NCBI GenBank assembly: GCA_003117195.1
Contig: BDSI01000217.1
Location: 53,197-117,196 of the forward strand
Reading direction: 5' to 3'
Length of the DNA stretch: 64,000 bases
Source: Eudorina sp. 2006-703-Eu-15
Taxonomy: Eukaryota > Chlorophyta > Chlorophyceae > Chlamydomonadales > Volvocaceae
A program made the translations under genes and the position numbers. The notes under the pieces were generated by a model. The model was not told where the DNA came from. It searched no databases and saw nothing but the letters and a program-made list of their open reading frames with translations. Shown piece after piece: positions 1 to 10,950 of this stretch (positions are counted from its first letter, which is position 1; every line of letters begins with the position of its first letter).

Positions 1-920
1 AAGATAGAGCAGAGCCAGGGTGATGAGCCCGCGAAGTCAGTCGGTCGCGGCAGCAGTGACCCGAAGAGCGCGCAGCGCTTGGGCCTATAAACAGTCACGG
101 TATCATTAGCCATGCTCAGGACTGATCACCATCATGCGTGCTTGGTCCCTGACTCCTCGCGGGTCAACGCCAGCCAGGACAAGTCAACACACAGCCACCA
201 TGGGTCAGCGCACTAGATGGGCCTAGTGTTGACCAATTAGCAGCATTATATTGACCGCCCTCCAATACTGATCACACGCCGCCCTCCAGTGCGGGCTAAC
301 CGTCCGGGCCCTCGAAGGCCAGAAACGCCAGCGATAACCCAAACAGTATATTACTATATGAATATCACGATTCAACTGTGCTTCGCCAGGCCTCTTTCTA
401 CGAATGGACTCACGGCACCAACCATCACGAACCTGTGGGTGACCGCAGGCCTTCGGTTACGCGACTTCCAAAAGATAATACTACATAATTACTTGAACCT
501 TTATTGGAGAGTAGACTTGATCGGAGTAATTACCGCCTATCGCTGGGTCGCCCCATAAAGGCGCGACCAAGCCGTTGTTTAAGCGAACCAACCACCAGCC
601 GCTCAAATAATCCTTGAAAGTATTATGATAGAAAAGGCCCAGCGCGTTGCCGCCATTCTCCTGTTTTCATGCCTTCACACTTCTCTTCCGGGCGTCTACC
701 GCCTGGCCAACAGATAGAATAGGTCATAACGGTTCCTCCCAGGATTTGCTAACGCGGTGTTGACATGTTTATTAGAACAAACCGGGATTCGTCCAGACAC
801 AAACTGCGTTGCGACGGACCGGATCACCACACCCTGCTGAAGCAATCTTAGCTGGGGGAAGCACCTTTGGACCATGAAAAAGAGCGTCGCACATGGCAAG
901 GACGTGACAGCGTGCTTCAG
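1..920. other. Left flank, no recognised gene
   Basis: Short open frames exist on both strands but none shows a recognisable domain or convincing splice signals. The only functional element I can support is the AATAAA signal at 768-773 on the minus strand, which belongs to the interrupted cysteine-rich gene. Confidence 0.5.
768..773 (-). terminator. Candidate poly(A) signal of the cysteine-rich gene
   Basis: AATAAA on the minus strand, about 150 bp past the TAG stop of the cysteine-rich gene (stop at 921-923). The spacing fits a short 3' UTR. A single hexamer can occur by chance, so this rests on position. Confidence 0.45.
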
Positions 921-1084
921 CTACATCAATCCCTGCTCCTGCTCCGCCGCCAGGTAGCAGTCCTTGCAGGTGTCAAACAGCGGGCCCATGCATTGCAGGC
1001 AATCTTCACCAAAATTATTTTTACATGCGCTGGCGCACTTAGCCACGATGCCAGCGCACTTTTTCCAGGCCGCCGCGTCGCAAG
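921..1084 (-). pseudogene. 3' part of a cysteine-rich secreted protein gene, cut by element A
   Basis: The minus strand encodes about 52 residues ending in TAG, with seven cysteines spaced like a disulfide-rich domain (...WKKC, AKC, SAC, EDC, LQC, DTC, KDC...). Codons before the junction at 1084 come from the LTR of element A and are not native. The matching 5' part lies 53 kb away at 54543-55060. Joining the two host ends with one copy of the 4-bp target duplication keeps the frame across the junction (...THC then DAAAW...). The allele is therefore a host gene broken by a retrotransposon in antisense orientation. The family is not recognised. A secreted or cell-wall role is inferred only from the signal peptide and cysteine density. 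Confidence 0.7.
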
Positions 1085-1437
1085 TGTAAGCTTTGCACAC
1101 CCACAGATAGATAGGAATTACATAAGTAATTCCGACGATTGCTTCGAACATAACGCAGTCTAGCGGAGCTGCGTAACGACCAATCTAAATGTGGATTCTG
1201 GACAACATATCGTATTGCCGTTCAGGCCGCCTGCGGCGGCGCTGCTCAAAGGTCCGTCTTTGGTTCTTCGTCGGTGTCTCTGGACCCCCGTCTCTGGACA
1301 CCTCCATCCTGGATATAGATGTATCTCGTAATGCCTTACGTCGCGCGTTGCATGCGAACCACCTTCGTGGCCATATCTAAGTTACCTCACGATCCTCCTA
1401 AGTAATTCTAGACTACCTCTTACGGTTAGGTCTTACA
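1085..1437 (+). repeat. Element A 5' LTR
   Basis: Near-identical to 54188-54542, with TG...CA ends. The visible differences are A/G near 1153, A/G near 1206, G/A near 1220 and a 2-bp AC missing in this copy near 1288. It lies directly beside the host cysteine-rich exon. Confidence 0.92.
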
Positions 1438-1439
1438 AG

Positions 1440-1454
1440 TGGTATCGAGCTCAG
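1440..1454 (+). other. Element A primer-binding site
   Basis: TGGTATCGAGCTCAGG begins 2 nt after the LTR. Element C has the same first ten bases (TGGTATCGAG) after its own LTR, so both seem to use the same priming tRNA. The start resembles sites complementary to initiator tRNA-Met, but I cannot confirm which tRNA. Confidence 0.7.
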
Positions 1455-3274
1455 GTTCAGGTAAACTCGGTTCGGCCGCGAGGCTTCGGCATCGCGACCT
1501 TTTCGGCCTAAGCTACGACTTCTGGCCCGGCTTAAGCCTTTTCAATTAAGTCGTGCTTGTCATTGACAATGCACGCACGCGAGCCAAGCAAGTCTTCGGA
1601 CTTTGCTTTTTCGGATGTCGGCCGCGCCGACTTTCCTTAACGGCTCTGCGCGGTTCGGGCTCATCCTGTTTATACAGGACATTCATTGCTTTGCCTTGCT
1701 AACTCAAGTGAATGCTTGGGTGAAGCATTGCTATGCAATGTAACGTGCTGCGGCACACCGCCCAACCGCTGACCATAGTTTTCAATAGTCGCTCTTTGAG
1801 AAACATTGATAACTTTCTTTGGTCTTTTCCTGTCGGCAAATTGCCTTGCGAACCTTGCGGGTCTACGGACCTGGCGTTTGGAGTCGGTACGCCGACTGTC
1901 ATTCACGTTCCGCTTGGCTTGAGACTCGTTCTTTCAAAGAACAATATGTCTCGGTCGATTTTGCTCTATGGCTGTAAGTTACGACTTTCTTGTGAAATCG
2001 CGACAAGGTTGCCGACCGACCTCAGCTTTCCCAGAAATTAATTTCTGCATTCAAAGCTATTGGTCTGTATTATGATTGATGTCAGCGAGACCATGTGGAC
2101 ACACCTGGTCTATGGACCTTGTGCTTTTGCTCGGACACTCTGCTGGTTAAATCCAGCCTATTTGCAATGCCACACCTCCGAAATCAATCACATCTCATGG
2201 GCTCAAAGGATTTTATCCGTCATTTGCCCCTGTCATGGCTGTGCTCAAGCCAGACATTGCTGCCCGGATGCCGCATTGGCTGTATAAGGAAGGATGCTTA
2301 TGCATACTTGGTTAATTCAACCAAGCACTGCTAGCAAACATCCGTCCCTGGCTGTTCTAAGCTGGCTGCGGACCAAAAAGCTAGATCCCACCGACTTTCC
2401 AGCACCCATCATTCCACGCACCTACCTGCTGGAATGACTAATGCTGGCACAGTTGCTTTGTTCCTTTTTGGACATACAACTGCACTGGTGTTGATCTGTG
2501 TCCTATGGAAACATAAGACACTTGGCTGGTCTGCTTCTGATTTACTTGCTGGTTGGTATCATGTTGTGTTTGGCAGACCCACGGGTCCGGCTCTATTGCT
2601 ACCCTGGCTCTCCCACTCACTCCCAGCAGGAATGCCAGCTTATCAGTGGCCTTTACACATATGTGTATGACCACAGTGTCATCTGCTTTACTATACACAG
2701 ACCTCTGCCGGACTGCTTTGACATGGAGGCTTTTATCCTCTGCTACTACAAGCAGACTGCTGCAAGTTCAGCAGTTTGTCTTGGCAGAGTATACCAGCAT
2801 CCAGTCAAGTAAGCTAGCAGGCTGGCAGATGGCCTCTGTATATGCGAACTAACCATGCAAAACTTTGCATGGCCTGCACATGCCTCTGACATGGCAAGGC
2901 TGTGCAGACAAGCAGACGACCCAAACAGACCCAGCCGATGCATGCAATGCTGCAACAGATTTACTCTGATTCAGCAGCAACTGCTGCACTAACATGTACT
3001 ATATGGTACTAACCCCATCCTTGGTGGGCAGTACAAACACACATATAGTACAATGTTATGAGCAAGTTACTGTGTATCGAACACAGCTCTTGCTTGTGAT
3101 TGTTGGTGCTCATGGCATCCTGCCAGGCGGGTAGCCTCCTATGTGCTTTCTGCTGCACAGCAGATAGGCACACAGGACTTGGTCACTACTTGGTCTATGC
3201 ATCAGCTCCACTCCAACTTGTCTCTGCCTTCCAACCTTAACAAGTAGGGGTCGGCTTCCTCGAAGCCGGAAAAG

Positions 3275-4494
3275 GGCGGGGCCCCCTATAATCCGTACAG
3301 GCCGCTTGCTTTAGAAGGAGAACTCTATTACCGCGCAACAGTGTGAGAGAGTGAAAGGTTGCCATTGGGGGTGTCGTTGATGTTGAAGGGGGATCGGCGT
3401 GCATAGATTCACCAAGTACAAATACGTCAGCAGCCCCGAAACCATCCTGCAGTACGCGCCGCCGGCGACAGCGGTCACCTACCGTATCGGCACTATGGTA
3501 CCGATAGTCGCCTCTGCACTACCACATCCGTCTGTCAAGCAGATGATCACAAAGCAAGCTTGAAGCATCCTTGTTTTGCCGTGAAACTGTAGTTGTTTGG
3601 TCCGTCGGCAGGCATGCAACCCTTCAGTTGCACGCCCGCAGCAGACGTGAACCTCTAAAGTTTGCTACCAATAGTTACATAGCAAATGTAAGGCAAAAAC
3701 AGGGTGCGAAAAAGCCGCGGTGAGACCCTGACTTTGGGCCATCGGAACTGGAGAACTCGTTGGCACTCGGTACGCTATCCCTTTGCATCTTGAAACTTTG
3801 ATTCAATACATACTGTTGAATTGTATTCATCTGGCAAGACAGAAAGGCAAATCTTGATGTTGGTGGTATCTTGATGTTCAAACATCAGAACACTATCGAA
3901 GTTCAATTTAGTACGCGCCGCCCATTCCTAATCCAAGTATTCATCACGCGGCACCCGTTGAAACAAATATGAGCGCGAGAGGCGTTGGGGCGGATGTTGA
4001 CCCGGGTCCATGGAGACCGCGGAGCTTTACTTTGACCGTTTTTGCGCAAAGAATTTTTTTCAGCCAAACCAAAGTTACCTTGCAATAGAGGACAATTAAT
4101 ATGACAAACATAGCGAATTAGTTTAGCGGATAATGAACGTTTTGCCGTTACCGGACACACGGACACACGGACACACGGACACACGGACACACGGACACAC
4201 GGACACACGGACACACGGACACACGGACACACGGACACACGGACACACGGACACACGGACACACGGACACACGGACACACGGACACACGGACACACGGAC
4301 ACACGGACACACGGACACACGGACACACGGACACACGGACACACGGACACACGGACACACGGACACACGGACACACGGACACACGGACACACGGACACAC
4401 GGACACACGGACACACGGACACACGGACACACGGACATGGGCAATCCTAGGGGGCGGGGCCCCCCGAACGCGCTTCACACTGGGGCCCCGCCCA
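3275..4494. repeat. Segment bounded by GC-rich inverted repeats
   Basis: GGGCGGGGCCCC at 3275 is matched by GGGGCCCCGCCC ending near 4493. A third copy near 4451 forms a local hairpin with the right end. This could be a small inverted-repeat transposon holding the octamer array, but I found no convincing target duplication. A simple GC-rich hairpin is equally possible. Confidence 0.3.
4152..4437. repeat. (GGACACAC)n octamer array, about 35 copies
   Basis: An almost perfect tandem array of an 8-bp unit. It opens long repetitive frames on both strands ([12 protein letters not shown] on minus, [12 protein letters not shown] on plus). These are by-products of the repeat and not genes. Confidence 0.95.
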
Positions 4495-4970
4495 ATTAAA
4501 AAGCAGACACAAAGCTCGCTGACTGCTACTGCACTAGCTAAGTAGTGGCACTCTGCTGAGCAGGTGGACCTGATACCCTGGTGGTACCTGTTGCAATGAC
4601 AGCTGTGGCTCTGCACTTAACAAGCCACCTCACTGGAGACTGGATATCTGATCTTGTGACTGGAGACCCAAACCCAGAAACCAGAAACCCTGATGGACCA
4701 GGCACTTGGACCACCCTCTATGGGTTGGATACCAAATACTGGATACTGTCAGAGGATGGTAAGCTGGATACTGGATATTGGGGACTGAAACTTGATCAGA
4801 AGACCAGATACCAGATACTGGCTTGAACATGTGCAGTACATGGAAATCATGACACCACCTATTACCAGGTCTGACCTGTAGTGATCTGACGGGTCGACCG
4901 AGGGTGTGGCTCTTGCCAAGCCATCAGAGCATGCCGTTGCGACGCTAGGAGCCTGCTGTGCGCTCCACCT

Positions 4971-5546
4971 TTGCAGTCGCGGCCAATTGTGGCTGCTGTG
5001 GTGCCTGCTAGGCCACCCACTCAGCCTGTTGTCGGGTCTAGCCCTTTTGAGGTTGGTTTAGGGGATTCAAGTCCCATAGCGTCCGACTACGGTACGGACG
5101 GGGATGATGTCCTCCAGGCGCATGGTGAGCCTGTTGCCAACCCGGGTGCAGTCGATGTTGTTACGGCATCAGCTGCACGTTTGGGCATTGACGCTGCCCC
5201 AGTTGCAGTGTCTCGTTCTGCATCCTATGCACTCTGTGCACCAGACCGCATGGTTGATCCGGCGATCTTTGGAAGGTTGCAGACACTCCTTGGCGTCTCT
5301 TTCTCATTAGATGCCGCGTGTAACCCGACTGGTACGAATGCTCTGTGTCCCCGTCACACAACTCCCGGCACGTTCCTCTCAGAGAACGTCGCTGGTGAAG
5401 CCCTCTGGTGCTGCACGTCTCCACAAACAGTGAGAGCGTTCCAGCAGCACTATTCGTGTTCAAAGCGGCAGGACCCACATCACACGTGCGCTCTGTTCGT
5501 GGTCCCTCGGTTCCCGCACTTGACGCGATACTTCCAGCAACTGTGA
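4971..5546 (+). pseudogene. Element A polyprotein N-terminal part, Dam-methyltransferase-like region
   Basis: Open frame upstream of and in phase with the protease. It ends at a TGA (5544-5546) that is the only stop before the protease frame resumes. Residues about 92-190 follow the layout of phage-type Dam N6-adenine methyltransferases: DPAIFGRLQ, then FSLDAAC, then an LWCC-TSPQ stretch where NPPY is expected, then ALFVVPRF. The catalytic NPPY is not conserved, so it is probably inactive as an enzyme. Element C has a comparable region at the same place. The assignment is by pattern only. The initiation codon is unknown because the frame is open upstream to near 4920. Confidence 0.45.
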
Positions 5547-7370
5547 TATCAGCTTGTGGAAGAGCTACCATCGGGCACTCAGCTCCTTGTGTCCGCAAAT
5601 GGAAAAGCAAAGGGTGGGCGGTTGCCAATGCCACCGTTGCCTTACCCTGTCCAGCTGTGGTACGACCCACCAGCTGTAGTCGCTGAGCTCTCAGCTACGC
5701 ACGACAGCGACTCAAACGCTATGCTGTTTGACTGCAAAGCGGCCGGCAAGCCCGCAGTCTTTCTAGCTGATAGCGGCGCCTGCACCCATGGCACAGCAGA
5801 CGGCTTTGTGTCCAAGGAGTTCTTGTCCTCCACGGGACTCACACCAAAACCGTCAAACACCACCACTGTCCGCTTAGCAGATGGCACACCCAGTGTCCTG
5901 CTTGGTGAAGTGAACCTGCCAATCACCATAGGCAGATTCCGTGACACCGTCCGTGTCCTCATCATGAAGGAAGGCATCGGATCATCCGATATCATCCTTG
6001 GCAGTGATTGGTTGAAACGTCGCAAGGCTCGCCTGTGTTACGACACACATGAGCTCATCCTGAAAAAGGGTGGCAATACTGTTGTGTTGCGGCCTTGTCA
6101 CCAGGGGAATCTTTCGGAGCCTGCCCGACTGATGAATTTGGTCGTGGCTACCCTCGTGACAGCGACGTCCGTGGACTTGATGACGGCTAAACAAGCCGCA
6201 AAGTCCATCCAGCGTGGTGCAGACGCATTTTTGATGTTGGTACGGCCGGAGACGCCAGGCTATGGGGGCCCAGTGTCACCCACTATCCAGCATCCGGTGC
6301 GCAAGGAGTCAGCCGCCTCTGACAAGAGGCCGCCTACTCCCTTGGTGCAGCCAAAACAAAAGCTTCGTGCTTCAGCTGTTGGTCGATCACCCGCCCTAGG
6401 TGCAACGCACGACAATCCGACTGTCGCTGCTGCTTCCACCCCGGCAGGTAATCCCGACAACTTGATCCCGCAGGATCAACTTCAGACCCTCCTTGACGAA
6501 TACAAGGATGTCTTTGCTGAAGTCACTGGCATAAGGCAGCAGGATGAGGGCATAGAGCACACTATCCCACTCATCCCGGGCGCCCAGCCTCCGGCTCGGC
6601 GTGCCTATCGGCTGTCTCCTGAAGAGAAGGCTGAGTGCAAGCGTCAGATTGCTGACCTTTTGCAGAAGGGCTTCATTGAGCCCTCCACCTCACCCTTCGG
6701 TGCGCCAGTTATCTTTGTACGGAAAAAGGATCCGGATTCACCTACTGGATTCAAACTCCGTATGGTTCTCGACTACCGGGAACTCAATAAGATAACAGTG
6801 AAGCGTCGTTACCCGATGCCGAACATCCAAGAGCTGTTCGATCAGCTTGCCGGTGCACAAATCTTGAGCATGATTGATCTTCAATCGGGTTATCACCAGC
6901 TCAGGATTAGTAAGGAGGACATACCCAAAACTGCCTTTATCACACCTGAAGGACAGTTCGCCTTCAAGGTGCTGTGTTTTGGTCTCACCAACGCACCTGC
7001 CACTTTCCAAGCGAAGATGAATCAACTCTTCCGTAGCCACCTTGGAAAGTTCGTCCTGGTATACCTGGATGACTTGCTCGTGTTCTCACGAACGCCGGAG
7101 GAACACCTTACCCACTTGAAAACGGTGTTAAACATCCTTCGTGAGCAAGGGCTTAAGGCTAAGCTCTCCAAGTGCGCCTTCAACCAACCTGAGTTGAAGT
7201 TTTTGGGCCATGTAGTTGGCAGGCATGGGCTGAAGGTTGACGAGGATAAGATAAAGGTCATTCGTGACTGGTCTCCTCCAACAAACCTCAAGCAGCTGCG
7301 AAGCTTCTTGGGCCTTGCCAACTTCTTCAGACGTTTTGTCCAAGGGTACTCTTCCCTTGTGGCCCCTTGA
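5547..7370 (+). pseudogene. pol: Element A pol part 1: protease and reverse transcriptase
   Basis: Pepsin-like retroviral protease with VFLADSGACTHG (5758-5790; DSG catalytic triad). The linker leads to a complete Ty3-type reverse transcriptase: LRMVLDYRELNKITV, the IDLQSGYHQ region, FGLTNAPATFQ, and the catalytic YLDD near 7063-7074. The frame ends at a TGA (7368-7370) just after FRRFVQGYSSLVAP. The following RNase H continues in another frame, and one missing base in the CCCCTTGACG stretch explains this. An in-frame TGA at 5544 lies just upstream. Both lesions indicate a decayed copy. Confidence 0.9.
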
Positions 7371-7600
7371 CGGTTCTCACGAGCGAGAAGCATGCTTGGA
7401 AGTGGTGTGACGATTGCCAAGCAGCTTTCGAGGGCGTCAAACATGCACTTACACATGCCCCCGTGTTGGCTCTGCCCGACCTTAACAAACCCTTTGAGGT
7501 TTGGTCGGATGCTTCTATATTTGGAACGGGTGCCGTCCTGTTACAGGATGACCGTGCATTTGCATACCTGTCTCACCGGTTTTCTCCGGCTGAGCGCAAT
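7367..7600 (+). pseudogene. pol: Element A RNase H, first half
   Basis: Encodes the start of a Ty3 RNase H (AFEGVKHALTHAPVL, then FEVWSDASIFGTGAVLLQD with the first catalytic Asp, then FAYLSHRFSPAERN) in +1 phase relative to the reverse transcriptase. It stops at 7600 where element B begins. The second half resumes at 51952 with YTTTDQE, so AERN-YTTT is exactly the usual Ty3 junction. This proves B landed inside the domain. Confidence 0.9.
7597..7600. repeat. Target-site duplication of element B, left copy
   Basis: CAAT immediately precedes B at 7597-7600 and immediately follows it at 51948-51951. Removing B and one copy joins the RNase H codons in frame. Confidence 0.8.
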
Positions 7601-7726
7601 TGTCGTGCTGGATTACCGGCAGCATTCGTTTTACCGGCAAGAGGTTTGAGCCTAATTCCGTGCCAGCTGTCGGCAGGGTTGGTTAGGAGAACCGTAGAAG
7701 AGGACCGCGGTTGGTTGGGTTCGATG
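7601..7726 (+). repeat. Element B terminal repeat A1, first piece
   Basis: Matches 51221-51346. Interrupted at 7726 by element C, whose CGATG target duplication covers 7722-7726 and 15120-15124. The repeat continues at 15125. Confidence 0.9.
7722..7726. repeat. Target-site duplication of element C, left copy
   Basis: CGATG at 7722-7726 is repeated exactly at 15120-15124, flanking the TGTTGTATC...GATACAACA LTR ends. Confidence 0.9.
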
Positions 7727-8082
7727 TGTTGTATCTCATTACAGGTTTCCCTTAGCCGTTGGCTAGGTATGCTCATAACTTAACCGTTGGTTGAGTTCGG
7801 CCGTTGGCCGTGGTTCTACGAAGCTTTCGTATGGACCTGGGATTACGACGGTTTCGTTGTAATCGTGACGCTTGTCACTGGTAGACTCGTTCGAGGCTGA
7901 TATTTCACCGGTTAATGTACACTATTCGATGCGTTGCATCGTGTAAGCTATCGGCTTACTTGGAGATTACGACATGCCGGGAAAGGCCGTACGTATTCTT
8001 CGACCATCGGGCTTTGTAGCCTACTGTGTCTCATTATCCGGTAGTTCTCACTACCACCTAACAGTGGACGTGGGATACAACA
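7727..8082 (+). repeat. Element C 5' LTR
   Basis: 356 bp, matching 14764-15119 with no differences that I can see. Begins TGTTGTATC and ends GATACAACA. Confidence 0.96.
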
Positions 8083-8084
8083 AC

Positions 8085-8098
8085 TGGTATCGAGACAG
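8085..8098 (+). other. Element C primer-binding site
   Basis: TGGTATCGAGACAG starts 2 nt after the LTR. Its first ten bases are shared with element A's site. Confidence 0.7.
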
Positions 8099-8418
8099 TT
8101 GTCTCGGGCGCTTCCGCCTTATTCTCGTTTACCTCCATCATGGCCGAGTCCAGCTCGGAAGGTCCTCTGAACGTCGCGGCGCTGAAGGCGGCGCTACCGA
8201 CGGGTTACTAATTATTCCGCTGCATATTGTTTGTTAGAATCGTCTTTGCGTTTCCTGTTGCCTGCAGATTCCTTAGTCTTTGCTGCAGACGACGAGGATC
8301 TCGCTGAGGACTCTGACCGTGCGCCGCTCTTGGCCAGCGCTGCACCTTCTTCTGCACACGCCGTTGTCAAGGCGCTCGCCGACAAAAGTAGGCCTTGGGT
8401 TTCCTAGGTTTAGGTACC

Positions 8419-9972
8419 ATGGCTGAATTCTTCGCCATGGCGGGCGGTCGGAACAGGGCTAACTTGTTCCAGGGTGCTAGCTTAGCGCCTAGGGCTGCTT
8501 TGCCTGCGAATCCACCCGTTGGGTTGCCTGCTGTGGGACACGCTGCTGTCGCCGCTGCTGTGCCTGAAGTCCCCGTTGGGGTAGCTGGCAATGTCGCCGG
8601 GCCCATTGGCGCCCCAGCACTTTACCAGCCAGGCTTTCCTTTGCCAGTTTTGGCCCCGCAACCTGCCGCTGTGCAGCCTGTTGTGTCATCTCCGCGCGTG
8701 GTTTCTCGTGCTGGTGAGCCCGTTGCTAACGCCATTGCCGTTTTGCCAACTGCTGCTCGCCCAGCCACACAAACCACATCGCAGGATTTCCATGCTGCTT
8801 ATTTGCAGCAGCAGGCCTACGAAGCCCAGGCGGCTGCGAACGCCGCGCGCCAGGCCGCCTAGGTTTCTCATACGCCTACGGCGGGCGCGGCCGGTGGTTC
8901 TCAGCCTGCTCCTGTTGTGGAGCCGCCAAGGGTTAGTTTGCCGTCTCCTGTTTTGCTGCTAGACCCTAAGCTAGAGCCGAAACAGATTTCCGCTCGGGTT
9001 CGGGCGTTCATTCGCGATGCCGAATTGTTCTTCGACATTGTGCCGTGGGGTAAGGATCAGCGCTCGTGCTGCCTCTTTCTGTCGCAAGCTTTGCGTGGGA
9101 ATGCTAAGGTTTGGTACGATGAATGGTCGCTGTCCCAGCGTTCGCTTACCGTCGCGCTGATTCTAGATAGCCTCCGCACACGCTTCGCGCCTCAAATCCT
9201 GTCCGTTGAGCAGGAGGCACGTCAGAAACTTGCCGATAAACAGCATGTGATGCGCGCCGGTGAGAATGTGCGTGCATACCAGGCTCGTCTTGAGGCCGTA
9301 TTCCAGGACATTTCTGACGCTTCGATGCGTGAGCGCATGTTCTGGTTCCAGCAGGGGCTGTCCGCTGCTTTGGGCCCCGAGTGCGTCACTGACCTTCACG
9401 GCCGTCCCTTCCCATCCTACGAGAAGTTGGTCGAGCATGCCTTGGGTCGGGAAGCTCATTTCCTCGCCATGCGAAAGGCCCGGTCCGCTCTCCGCTCGAA
9501 CGCTGTTTCGGTGCAGGACGCTGCCGGTGACGACGGCATGGACCTCGACGGCTTCGAGGAGGTCAAGCCGGCCAAGCGTCAGCGCCAAACCGTTCCTGCC
9601 GTCCACGCTGTGGCCGCGGCGGGCAATGCTGCGGGCGTTCGGCCGGGCTCCGGCGGTGGTCGGGGTGGCGGTGGTCGGGGTCAGGGACGTGGTGGTCGGG
9701 GTGGTGGCCATGCGGGTGCGGGAGGTAACCAGCCAGGTCGCGGTCAGCGCCAGGCTGCCGCTCGCCCGCCGAACCGTCCCCTTACCGCCGAGGAGGGCGC
9801 CTCGGCGACGCCCTACGTTGACAAGACTGGTACGGCGTGGACGCGCAAGGCCTTCTCGTCCTTCCAGGACGCCGCCCGCCAGCTTAACACCACCTTCTGT
9901 TGCTTCTGCCGGCAGCTTGGCGTGAACCATACGTACGCTAACTGTCCCGAGCGCCCGCAACAGGATCGCTAG
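8419..9972 (+). CDS. gag: Element C gag, one frame with an internal UAG
   Basis: The frame starts at ATG 8419 and runs to TAG 9970-9972, with another TAG at 8860-8862. The N-terminal 147 residues are Ala/Pro/Val-rich. The capsid-type gag domain lies about 9000-9480 (ARVRAFIRDAELFF, ALRGNAKVWYDEW, LRTRFAPQ, VRAYQARLEAVF). A Gly/Arg-rich stretch (9640-9770) follows, then a zinc-knuckle variant near 9893-9950 (CCFC, His, Cys; roughly CX2CX6HX4C). It packages element RNA. Translation past 8862 would need readthrough or internal initiation. Alternatively both UAGs are simple C-to-T changes of CAG. Confidence 0.85.
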
Positions 9973-10950
9973 GGGGTTGCCCAGGTTGGCGCTGAGGGGA
10001 GCTTCCCTGGGACCTCTAGCTCAGGTTCGTCGGTGACTGCGTTGCGTCCGTTTGTACGCGCGCTTCGCCCTGCCGTTGTGTCGGACATTGAGGCCGCCGT
10101 TGGGTGTTGCTTCTCCTTTGACGCCGTTGCGGTGAAGGCTGGCTTCGACGCCGACTGTAATCTCACTGCGCCGCGCGGTCGTTCCTTGTCCGCTTCGCAA
10201 CTCGGTGGGCATACGGTCCTGATGGTTCCTTCTTCGTTGAAGCACTTGCATTCCATGATCTCTCAGTACCGTGCTTGCAAGCGGCTCCGGCCTGATACTG
10301 CAGCTGGCATCGTGCTCCCGTCGCACTTCGTGCGCCGGGCTACACAGGTCTTAGCGGGTATGCGCCGGGTTCTGTCTTTCCCCTCCGGTACGCGTTTGTT
10401 CAACGGGCTGGATCTCACGGGTCGTGTGGTGGAATTGCCAGGTTTGTCGTCTTCCGCCGATGTCTGGTACGATGCGCCTCTGCCATACACCGCCGTGCCG
10501 CGGCAACCTGCCACCTCTGTCCTTGTTGCAGCTGCCTCGGGCGTCGCGGCTGTGGATTCTGCCCTGCCTCTGGTCTCGTTGAGTGCCGCAGGTCTCGTGT
10601 TTCCCGCGTTGCTCGACACGGGAGCTACCCACGACTTCGTCAGTGAGTCGCTGGTTCAACGCCTTCACCTTCCTCTCCGGTCTAGTGAGTGGTCTCACGT
10701 CTCTCTGGCCGATGGGGGTAAGCAGGCGATTCTCGGGCGGGTTTCGCTCCGGGTGGCCCTTGGGTCGTTGCGTTGCACCGTTGCGCTGTATGTCTTGCCG
10801 TCGTTGACGGATGCCGCTTCCTTCATCCTTGGGTCGGCTACTCTGCGTGCGCATTCGGCTTCCCTCGATTTTCACTCTCGCACCTTGCGCGTTTTGCGTG
10901 GGGGTTCGCCGTGTGTTGTCCCTTGGCTTCCGGCCCCTTGCATTCCATGA
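9973..10950 (+). CDS. pol: Element C gag-pol junction, Dam-like region and first protease copy
   Basis: Continues in the same frame as gag after the UAG at 9970-9972 with no further stop until 10948-10950. The section 10060-10380 has a Dam-like pattern ([16 protein letters not shown], then TVLMVPSS, then [10 protein letters not shown]) similar to element A's. A complete aspartic protease follows ([11 protein letters not shown] near 10608-10640). The frame runs out at the junction of a 692-bp tandem duplication, which shifts it by two. Without the duplication, protease and reverse transcriptase would be one frame continuous with gag apart from UAG. Confidence 0.75.
   Translation, partial: GVAQVGAEGSFPGTSSSGSSVTALRPFVRALRPAVVSDIEAAVGCCFSFDAVAVKAGFDADCNLTAPRGRSLSASQLGGHTVLMVPSSLKHLHSMISQYRACKRLRPDTAAGIVLPSHFVRRATQVLAGMRRVLSFPSGTRLFNGLDLTGRVVELPGLSSSADVWYDAPLPYTAVPRQPATSVLVAAASGVAAVDSALPLVSLSAAGLVFPALLDTGATHDFVSESLVQRLHLPLRSSEWSHVSLADGGKQAILGRVSLRVALGSLRCTVALYVLPSLTDAASFILGSATLRAHSASLDFHSRTLRVLRGGSPCVVPWLPAPCIP

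Larger units (their letters stand above)
1456..4920. other. Element A leader, no recognisable gag
   Basis: A gag gene is expected here, but no frame has a capsid-like region or a CCHC knuckle. The stretch is AT-richer and dotted with short repeats: an 8-bp array, GC-rich inverted repeats, and GGATACTGG-type words at 4640-4830. Minus-strand frames near 3675-3881 and 3903-4150 look weakly coding but match nothing I know. The native gag was probably lost or replaced by later insertions. Confidence 0.5.

Noticed and set aside
4152..4437. Telomere-like repeat
   Set aside because: The GGACACAC unit does not resemble known TTAGGG-family telomere repeats, and the array is internal.
3903..4616. 237-codon minus frame rich in VRVSVCPC
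   Set aside because: Most of it is the translated octamer array, and the flanking residues match nothing.
8419..9972. UAG reassigned to a sense codon (as in some ulvophyte algae)
   Set aside because: UAG also ends element C pol and the cysteine-rich gene at natural positions, and other stops in this window look like ordinary lesions in dead copies.
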